Below the pieces are notes generated by a model. The model saw nothing but the letters and a program-made list of their open reading frames with translations. It had not been told where the DNA came from and did not search any database. Below are positions 1 through 4,543 of a DNA stretch of 8,421 nucleotides, piece by piece. This DNA is from Butyricicoccus sp. (lineage in GTDB: Bacteria; Bacillota; Clostridia; Oscillospirales; Butyricicoccaceae). Position numbers and translations under genes: made by a program. Position 1 is the stretch's first letter. Each line of letters starts with the position of its first letter. Location of the stretch: contig JAHHRJ010000068.1 in the NCBI GenBank assembly GCA_020025885.1, forward strand, positions 1 through 8,421. Direction: 5' to 3'.

Positions 1-50
1 GTCGCTTCGCTCCAAAATAAAAAGGGTGCAGTGACTTTTTTGACACGCTG

Positions 51-85
51 AAAAAAATCACACCATGAAAATGGCGTGATTTTTT
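51..85 (-). terminator. Intrinsic terminator of the DUF4349 lipoprotein gene
   Basis: Arms 57-66 and 71-80 pair over 10 bp around a 4-nt loop, and the stem is flanked by an A-run (51-57) and a T-run (80-85). Read on the minus strand the stem is fully paired, with one G-U pair, and is followed by a run of seven T. It starts 7 nt after the TAA stop of the lipoprotein gene. Read on the plus strand the same stem has one A-C mismatch, so it could also stop transcription from the left, but less well. The 50 bases to its left show no recognisable gene. Confidence 0.88.
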
Positions 86-91
86 ATGCTT

Positions 92-1096
92 TTATTGAGA
101 TCCTGTGTCACTCTGCTTGTCAGAGAGAGAATCTTGCTGGGTGACCTCATTATGAGACGATTCGGGAGGATGCGGAGCGTTCGGGCAATAGTAGCTTGAC
201 CAATCATTTTTCTGTGTTTGGTTTTGTTTTTTTGTCTGCTTACGGACACGTCTGCGTGTAAAGTATGCCACAATGATCAAAAGGATAACAAGAGGCCAAT
301 TACCGATGAGGAATAAGAGCGCACCCTTGATAAAGTGTACAAATGCATAAGTGCCTTCAGTAAAGGAGTGCTTTGCATCAGATAAGAATGTGATTGATTG
401 AGGCATGTTGGATAGGGTATGTACTTCGTATAAAGACAGATCAATGGTAGAGAGGTTAATGAGACTATCATATTTGTTTAAGGTTCCCTGTAAAGAGTCA
501 ATTTCCGTCTGTACATTCGCAATAGCTCCTTCGAGTTGGATGATATCTTCTATTTTTGTTGCTTTTTCCAAAAGTGCAAGCAGACGGTCGCGCTTGGTCT
601 TCTGAGCTTTTAGGCGCATTTCTTGATCGAAGTAATGCTCACTGACATCGTCCAGGGACTCTTGTTTATCAATGATGGTGCACAGTTCTCCGGTCTGCTT
701 TAAGAAGCCTGTATAGTGTTCTTTTGGAATACGCAAGGTATAGGAGATGGAGCGGCTTCCAATTTGACCATACAAATTGCTGTATTCGATGAAGCCACCA
801 AACTGTTTGACCAATGCTTCGATATCGGTCATTGCCTTTGGAAAATCAGTCGTTTCAGCGGTAAGCTCAGCGGTGTAGATGAGCTTTGTGTTGAGAGTTT
901 GTGTTGGTTCAGAGGGGGATTCATCACCGGCTATGGTGATGTTTTTATCTGCATTCGTGCTTTCGTGAAAGCCAACATCCATGGTGTTTTCTGATTGCAG
1001 TGCGTGGGTTGAGCTGGAGCTGCCGCCGCAGGCAGTCAATAGCGCCGCGATGAGTGCCCAACAGATTAGCAGGGCTTGTGGTTTGTGTTTTTTCAT
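92..1096 (-). CDS. DUF4349-type membrane-anchored lipoprotein
   Basis: This encodes a predicted 334-aa exported lipoprotein. The N-terminus is a lipoprotein signal: basic residues, a hydrophobic stretch, and a lipobox LLTAC with Cys23 as the likely lipid-modified residue, followed by a Ser-rich linker. Residues about 70-280 resemble the DUF4349 family: a beta-rich part ending near 'YTLRIP', a charged helical, coiled-coil-like part (about 156-211), then a transmembrane helix (about 257-279) followed by a basic 'RRRVRK' stop. The tail after it (280-334) is polar, rich in Gln, Asn and Ser, and probably cytoplasmic. The start at 1096 was chosen over an in-frame ATG at 1168 because it gives a proper signal peptide and has GAGGT 8 nt upstream; the longer form would begin inside the promoter. 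The molecular role of DUF4349 proteins is not known to me; an envelope function is inference. It is the last gene of the minus-strand group, with its own promoter and terminator. Confidence 0.85.
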   Translation of the reverse strand: MKKHKPQALLICWALIAALLTACGGSSSSTHALQSENTMDVGFHESTNADKNITIAGDESPSEPTQTLNTKLIYTAELTAETTDFPKAMTDIEALVKQFGGFIEYSNLYGQIGSRSISYTLRIPKEHYTGFLKQTGELCTIIDKQESLDDVSEHYFDQEMRLKAQKTKRDRLLALLEKATKIEDIIQLEGAIANVQTEIDSLQGTLNKYDSLINLSTIDLSLYEVHTLSNMPQSITFLSDAKHSFTEGTYAFVHFIKGALLFLIGNWPLVILLIIVAYFTRRRVRKQTKKQNQTQKNDWSSYYCPNAPHPPESSHNEVTQQDSLSDKQSDTGSQ

Positions 1097-1122
1097 ACAA
1101 GAATACCTCATGTCTAAAACGG

Positions 1123-1155
1123 ATCTAAATGGTACTCGTATTGTACCATTTAGAT
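1123..1155. promoter_or_regulatory. Perfect 13-bp inverted repeat, probable operator
   Basis: ATCTAAATGGTAC (1123-1135) and its exact reverse complement (1143-1155) flank a 7-nt centre. The element lies between the upstream TSUP gene and the DUF4349 gene, and covers the -10 and probable start point of the DUF4349 promoter. There is no T-run on either side, so a terminator is unlikely. A repressor dimer site fits best. It matches no operator consensus that I recognise. Confidence 0.55.
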
Positions 1156-1168
1156 TCATGAGATGCAA
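1140..1168 (-). promoter_or_regulatory. Promoter of the DUF4349 gene
   Basis: On the minus strand, -35 TTGCAT (1168-1163) and -10 TACAAT (1145-1140) are separated by exactly 17 nt. TGG directly before the -10 gives an extended -10. Transcription would start near 1133, about 37 nt before the ATG. The -10 and the start point lie inside the 1123-1155 palindrome, which suggests control by a DNA-binding protein. Confidence 0.6.
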
Positions 1169-1185
1169 GTATGCGAAAGGTACTG

Positions 1186-1545
1186 TTATTGTTTTGCAAA
1201 CAGCTCCCGAAAGCCAATCCCGAGCAATAAAACGCCAAATCCCCGACGAATCAGTGACAAATCAAGGTGTGCAGCAAGATAGCATCCAGCAATGGATAGC
1301 GGAATGCCAGCAGCGATACAAAAACATACAGCTTTCTTATCGATCAGCCTGTTTTTCCAGTGGCTGTAAAGTGCAGGAGGCGCACAGGCGAGAAAGTATA
1401 ATAGGTTCATGCCAGCTGCTTGATGCTGGGAAACTTCCATGATGCAGGTGAGCCAGAGCATTAAGAGTGAACCGCCGCCGATGCCAAAGCCAGAGAGAAT
1501 GCCAGTCAGTAAGCCGACAAGGGCTGCAAAAAGAAACATCATCAT
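1186..1545 (-). CDS. TSUP/TauE-type membrane protein, C-terminal half protein
   Basis: A 119-aa, very hydrophobic protein resembling one half of a TauE/SafE (TSUP) transporter, a family that moves small anions such as sulfite, sulfonates or related organic acids across the membrane. It has about four membrane segments and starts with the Gly-rich family motif (residues 11-25, with GIGGG at 21-25). Its end, RGFGVLLLGIGFREL, matches the end of the neighbouring upstream protein, RIFGVLILYGGIRAV. Typical TSUP proteins are about twice this size with two such halves, so this and its neighbour probably assemble into one transporter. The ATG at 1545 overlaps the upstream stop in an ATGA; two further ATG codons follow at once (1542, 1539). 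The ribosome site is weak, so translational coupling to the upstream gene is likely. A longer in-frame reading to 1878 is only out-of-frame overlap with that gene. The substrate cannot be told from sequence. Confidence 0.8.
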   Translation of the reverse strand: MMMFLFAALVGLLTGILSGFGIGGGSLLMLWLTCIMEVSQHQAAGMNLLYFLACAPPALYSHWKNRLIDKKAVCFCIAAGIPLSIAGCYLAAHLDLSLIRRGFGVLLLGIGFRELFAKQ

Positions 1546-1901
1546 AACAACAGCACCGCCCGAATTCCACCGTATAGAATGAGTACACCGAAGATACGGC
1601 GCAGCCAGAGCATTTTCATATTCTGGAAGATACGTCCAGCGATCAAACCGCCGATCGCGCCGCCAATCAAATAGGGAAGTGTCTGCATAATAGACAGTGC
1701 ACCATTTTGGTAATATAAAATGACAGAAACGATAGAAAGTGGGAAAATAATTGCAACTGAGGTGGCAAATGCAGTGCGCTGAGAAAGTCCGCACCAACGA
1801 GAAAGCAAAGGCACCAGAAACAAGCCACCGCCAGCTCCGAAAAGACCGTTGGTGAGTCCGGCAAGCGCGCCTGTGCAAAGATAGCGATATTTTTTGGACA
1901 T
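1542..1901 (-). CDS. TSUP/TauE-type membrane protein, N-terminal half protein
   Basis: A 119-aa hydrophobic protein with about four membrane segments. It carries the TSUP signature near its start (residues 11-26: Gly-rich stretch ending GAGGG) and a second Gly-rich helix (GGAIGGLIAG, 80-89). It equals its downstream partner in length and shares motif positions with it, as expected for the two internally repeated halves of one TSUP transporter carried as separate chains. The start at 1901 was chosen because GGAGG lies 7 nt upstream; an in-frame ATG at 1928 would precede that site. The gene lies 63 nt after prfB on the same strand, and a hairpin that includes its ribosome site lies in the gap. 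The transported substrate is unknown. Whether both chains pair as a heterodimer is inference. Confidence 0.83.
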   Translation of the reverse strand: MSKKYRYLCTGALAGLTNGLFGAGGGLFLVPLLSRWCGLSQRTAFATSVAIIFPLSIVSVILYYQNGALSIMQTLPYLIGGAIGGLIAGRIFQNMKMLWLRRIFGVLILYGGIRAVLLL

Positions 1902-1935
1902 AAAAATCCCTCCATGCACAGTATGCACAGAGGGA
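1902..1935 (-). terminator. Hairpin plus T-run over the TSUP ribosome site
   Basis: On the minus strand TCCCTC (1935-1930) can pair with GAGGGA (1912-1907), followed by TTTTT just before the ATG at 1901. The loop holds two direct copies of CTGTGCAT. The right arm is also the Shine-Dalgarno sequence of the TSUP gene. The element could end part of the prfB transcript, hide the ribosome site, or both. The stem is only 6 bp with a 17-nt loop, so its strength is uncertain. Confidence 0.42.
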
Positions 1936-1964
1936 GAAAGAACTATGTTACATTGCGAGAAAAC

Positions 1965-3092
1965 TTATACCTTGCTTGCCCATTTGCCAGTTGCGGCAGC
2001 GGTCAGATAAGCATTGATAAAGCCGTCGATATCGCCGTCCATAACTGCGTTGATGTTTGCAGACTCAAACGCAGTACGGGTATCCTTTGCCAAGGTGTAA
2101 GGCATGAAGACATAGGAACGGATCTGACTGCCCCATTCGATCTTCTTCTGGTCGCCCTTGATATCGGAAATTTTATCCAGATGTTCGCGCTCCTTGATCT
2201 CAACCAGCTTAGAACGCAGCATCTTCATACAGTTGTCCTTGTTCTGGAACTGGGAACGCTCGGTCTGGCAGGCAACAACAATGCCGGTCGGTTTATGGAT
2301 CAGACGTACCGCGGAGGAGGTCTTGTTGATGTGCTGACCGCCTGCACCAGAGGAACGGAATACCTGCATTTCGATATCTGCTGGGTTAATTTCAACGTCC
2401 TGAGAGTCATCTGCAATTTCAGGAATGACTTCGATTGCAGAGAAAGAGGTGTGACGACGTCCAGAGGAGTCAAACGGAGAAATACGAACCAGACGATGTA
2501 CGCCCGACTCGCCCTTGAGGTAGCCGTATGCGTTTTCGCCTTCGATCAAGATATCAGCAGACTTGAGTCCCGCTTCTTCGCCATCCTGATAGTCCATGAT
2601 CTTATAGGTAAAACCATGACGTTCTGCCCAGCGGGTGTACATACGATAAAGCATGGAGCACCAATCCTGCGCCTCGGTTCCGCCGGCGCCTGCATGGAAT
2701 GATACCAGTGCATTGTTTTTGTCGTATTCACCGGTTAGGAGGGTTTGCAGTTTCTGACGGTTCATGCTGTCCTCAAGTTCTGCATAACCAGTTTCTAGCT
2801 CTTCCAGCATGGACTCGTCATCTGATTCGATGGCAAGTTCGCACAGAGTAATGAGATCTTCCCACTGTGCATACATCTGATTAAAGGTCTCGATCTTGCC
2901 TTTGAGTGCGCCCATACGAGATACGACTTTTTGAGAAGATTCCGGATCATCCCAGAAACCGGGTTGTGAAGACTTCATTTCCAGCTCTTCTACCTCGCGG
3001 CGCGCCTGCTCCAGTCCGAGGTTGCCGCGCAGCTCTTCAATTGCTGGCTCTAAGTTGTTCAGTTTTACTTTATATTCTTCAAATTGCAGCAT
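1965..3092 (-). CDS. prfB: Peptide chain release factor 2 (RF2)
   Basis: Class I release factor that reads UGA and UAA stop codons in the ribosomal A site and triggers release of the finished protein. The product is 375 aa, close to the family's usual length. The N-terminal domain (about 1-115) is helical and acidic. The stop-codon recognition tripeptide SPF is at 205-207, inside the conserved SPFDSSGRRHTS stretch, and marks RF2 rather than RF1. The catalytic GGQ loop is at 251-253 within SGAGGQHINKT; its Gln is the usual target of PrmC methylation. The start at 3092 has AAGGAG 8 nt upstream. Many prfB genes need a +1 frameshift at an in-frame UGA near codon 26. Here the reading frame is continuous through that place (CTC GGA CTG at codons 25-27), so that feedback control is absent. 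A good promoter lies about 50 nt upstream. The two TSUP genes follow on the same strand. Confidence 0.97.
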   Translation of the reverse strand: MLQFEEYKVKLNNLEPAIEELRGNLGLEQARREVEELEMKSSQPGFWDDPESSQKVVSRMGALKGKIETFNQMYAQWEDLITLCELAIESDDESMLEELETGYAELEDSMNRQKLQTLLTGEYDKNNALVSFHAGAGGTEAQDWCSMLYRMYTRWAERHGFTYKIMDYQDGEEAGLKSADILIEGENAYGYLKGESGVHRLVRISPFDSSGRRHTSFSAIEVIPEIADDSQDVEINPADIEMQVFRSSGAGGQHINKTSSAVRLIHKPTGIVVACQTERSQFQNKDNCMKMLRSKLVEIKEREHLDKISDIKGDQKKIEWGSQIRSYVFMPYTLAKDTRTAFESANINAVMDGDIDGFINAYLTAAATGKWASKV

Positions 3093-3136
3093 TTCCTGTG
3101 CTCCTTTATGAGATTTAAGATTTCCACTTATTTTCT

Positions 3137-3166
3137 ATTATAATATACGAGGGGGCGGGCTGTAAA
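3137..3166 (-). promoter_or_regulatory. Promoter of prfB
   Basis: On the minus strand, -35 TTTACA (3166-3161) and a perfect -10 TATAAT (3142-3137) are 18 nt apart. Transcription would start near 3130, giving a short leader of about 38 nt before prfB. It lies back to back with the riboswitch promoter; the two -35 boxes are 18 bp apart. Confidence 0.68.
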
Positions 3167-3184
3167 GAATTTTTGCGCCGACCC

Positions 3185-3213
3185 TTGACAATTGGGCACA
3201 AAGCGTTTATCAT
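3185..3213 (+). promoter_or_regulatory. Promoter of the riboswitch-antiporter unit
   Basis: A perfect -35 TTGACA (3185-3190), 17-nt spacer and -10 TATCAT (3208-3213). Transcription would start near 3221, just before the first base of the riboswitch closing stem, which supports both calls. Confidence 0.8.
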
Positions 3214-3223
3214 GAAAAGCACA

Positions 3224-3317
3224 TAAAAGGGAGTAGCTCACGCATTGCGTGGAGTGTTGTCCGTCAATACGACTCGGTTTACCGGTCCGGACCGCTTCGG
3301 AAGCAGCGAGACTTTTA
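3224..3317 (+). promoter_or_regulatory. yybP-ykoY family manganese riboswitch
   Basis: This leader RNA matches the conserved core of the yybP-ykoY family (established as a Mn2+ sensor). The 5' signature AAAAGGGAGTAGC is at 3225-3237, CGTCAATAC is in the middle (3262-3270), and the 3' signature GCGAGACTTTT is at 3306-3316. The closing stem P1 pairs 3224-3229 (TAAAAG) with 3312-3317 (CTTTTA). A second hairpin pairs CACGC (3239-3243) with GCGTG (3247-3251). Further internal helices come from the palindrome CGGTCCGGACCG (3283-3294) and CTTC/GAAG (3295-3303). A consensus promoter starts transcription a few bases upstream, and an intrinsic terminator overlaps the 3' strand of P1. Metal binding would favour P1 over the terminator, so it should turn the gene on at high Mn2+. 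The downstream gene is a cation antiporter, which suits a metal-export role. The call rests on recalled consensus, not a covariance search. Confidence 0.87.
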
Positions 3318-3356
3318 TTGCATTATTTATTTTGTCGTGCAATAAAGGTCTTTTTT
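3309..3356 (+). terminator. Riboswitch-controlled intrinsic terminator
   Basis: Arms 3309-3322 and 3338-3351 pair over 14 bp with a single G-U, around a 15-nt loop, and run into six T (3351-3356). The left arm includes 3312-3317, the 3' strand of the riboswitch P1 stem, so P1 and terminator cannot form together. This is the classic layout of a transcriptional ON switch. It ends 30 nt before the antiporter start. Confidence 0.85.
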
Positions 3357-3386
3357 GTTGCACGAAACGGGAAGGAGCGTTTTTTT

Positions 3387-4310
3387 ATGTCGCCAATGTC
3401 ATCTGTTGTATGTATTTTAGGTGGTTTTTTACTGCTGGTTAAGGGTGCAGACTGGTTTGTATCCGGTGCATCTGGTTTGGCGCACCGGCTGGGGATTCCG
3501 CCGCTTGTGATCGGTCTAACGATCGTAGCATTTGGCACTTCGGCACCAGAGCTTGCAGTTAGCGTAACCGCAGCGCTGCGTGGGGCAAATGAGATCGCAG
3601 TCGGCAATGTCATTGGATCCAATCTCTTTAACCTGCTGGTGGTGGCAGGTGCGAGTGCGGTGCTCTGTCCGCTTGTGGCAGACCGCACACTATTGCGTAG
3701 AGATCTGCCTTGTTCCATCTTTGCAGCGTTGCTGCTGACGGGAATGCTGCTGGACAATAGCATTACACGTCTGGAAGCTATCATTTTGCTCGTGCTTTTT
3801 GGCTGTATGCTGACTTGGCAGCTGTGCAGTGCAAAGTCATCTCCTGAAACTGGGGCAGAAGAGCATCGCTCAGGCTGGGTGCTGGCGGCTGTGATCGTGG
3901 TTGGTATCGGCTGTATTGTTGCGGGCGGTGAATTTGCAGTACGCGGTGCGACAGGACTGGCGCGCGCATTTGGTTGGAGCGAAAGCCTGATTGGACTGAC
4001 AATCGTGGCAGTTGGCACGTCACTTCCCGAGCTTGTAACCTCCATTGTAGCCGCACGGCGCGGAGAAAATGAGATTGCAATGGGTAATGTGGTTGGCTCA
4101 AATCTCTTTAATCTCTTGTGTATCTTGGGTTTGTCGGCAGTACTTAACCCGATTGTGGTTGCACCGACTGCTATAATCGATGCAGCACTCTTGACAATTG
4201 TTTCTGTGCTGTTTTGGCTGGCGGCACGTCATGGCACCCTGTCCCGCAGCATGGGCTTTGCAATGGTTGTGCTGTATGTGGCATACACAGGCTACCTGAT
4301 TGTTCGCTAA
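3387..4310 (+). CDS. CaCA-family cation antiporter (YrbG/CaxA-like)
   Basis: A 307-aa inner-membrane protein of the Ca2+:cation antiporter family, which exchanges a divalent cation for Na+ or H+. It has two homologous halves of about five membrane segments each. The alpha-repeat motifs are GTSAPE (50-55) with GNVIGSNLFN (73-82), and GTSLPE (210-215) with GNVVGSNLFN (233-242), exactly 160 residues apart; the acidic Glu of each GTSxPE is the expected ion ligand. A polar loop (about 147-164) joins the halves. The start at 3387 was chosen for AAGGAG 9 nt upstream; an open frame reaching back to 3249 would run through the riboswitch and terminator. Control by the yybP-ykoY element suggests that Mn2+ is a natural substrate or that the protein relieves Mn2+ excess. 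Family members are usually annotated as Na+/Ca2+ exchangers, so Ca2+ remains possible. Confidence 0.92.
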   Translation: MSPMSSVVCILGGFLLLVKGADWFVSGASGLAHRLGIPPLVIGLTIVAFGTSAPELAVSVTAALRGANEIAVGNVIGSNLFNLLVVAGASAVLCPLVADRTLLRRDLPCSIFAALLLTGMLLDNSITRLEAIILLVLFGCMLTWQLCSAKSSPETGAEEHRSGWVLAAVIVVGIGCIVAGGEFAVRGATGLARAFGWSESLIGLTIVAVGTSLPELVTSIVAARRGENEIAMGNVVGSNLFNLLCILGLSAVLNPIVVAPTAIIDAALLTIVSVLFWLAARHGTLSRSMGFAMVVLYVAYTGYLIVR

Positions 4311-4346
4311 AAAATTCGTAAAACCGATGGAATTTACAAAAAATTC

Positions 4347-4375
4347 TTTTTGAACGCTCTATAATATGGTATAAT
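4347..4375 (+). promoter_or_regulatory. secA promoter candidate P1 (extended -10)
   Basis: A perfect -10 TATAAT (4370-4375) preceded by TGG, an extended -10, with a weak -35 TTTTTG (4347-4352) at a 17-nt spacer. The site is flanked by a 7-bp inverted repeat, CGATGGA (4325-4331) and TCCATCG (4377-4383). It would give a leader of about 160 nt for secA. No clear terminator for the antiporter gene lies between its stop and this site, so read-through is possible. Confidence 0.5.
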
Positions 4376-4444
4376 ATCCATCGAATAGTGCTTATGCCAC
4401 TTTCTTCTGTTTAAAATAGGAGTAAAATAAGAAGTTCTGACTTT

Positions 4445-4471
4445 TCAGACAGCAGGGGTTTATGTTATAAT
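4445..4471 (+). promoter_or_regulatory. secA promoter candidate P2 (extended -10)
   Basis: TATAAT (4466-4471) preceded by TGT, an extended -10; the -35 region (near 4445) is poor. Transcription would start near 4478. Between here and secA lie a small hairpin (GCCGC 4501-4505 with GCGGC 4512-4516) and the ribosome site AAAGGAAGG (4525-4533). No small gene is visible between 4311 and 4543. Confidence 0.42.
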
Positions 4472-4543
4472 AAACAGTGGCATATTCAATCGATTATCAC
4501 GCCGCGCGTGTGCGGCAAGGAAATAAAGGAAGGCTTTTGAACT

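Noticed and set aside
1..50. Possible end of another gene or RNA at the left edge
   Set aside because: The stretch is too short and shows no frame, tRNA or known motif that I can support.
1097..1168. N-terminal extension of the DUF4349 protein from an ATG at 1168
   Set aside because: It would translate the promoter and palindrome and place 24 residues before a complete lipoprotein signal peptide.
1546..1878. N-terminal extension of the C-terminal half TSUP protein
   Set aside because: The extra residues are the out-of-frame reading of the upstream TSUP gene and are not membrane-like; the ATGA overlap gives the natural start.
3249..3386. N-terminal extension of the antiporter
   Set aside because: It would translate through the riboswitch and terminator, has no ribosome site and no family similarity; the ATG at 3387 has a good one.
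4311..4352. Possible terminator after the antiporter gene
   Set aside because: Only short A/T pairs such as GTAAA/TTTAC and AAAAA/TTTTT are found, with no GC stem.
4436..4449. TCTGA-CTTT-TCAGA inverted repeat
   Set aside because: Only 5 bp; this is expected by chance and shows no link to a known site.
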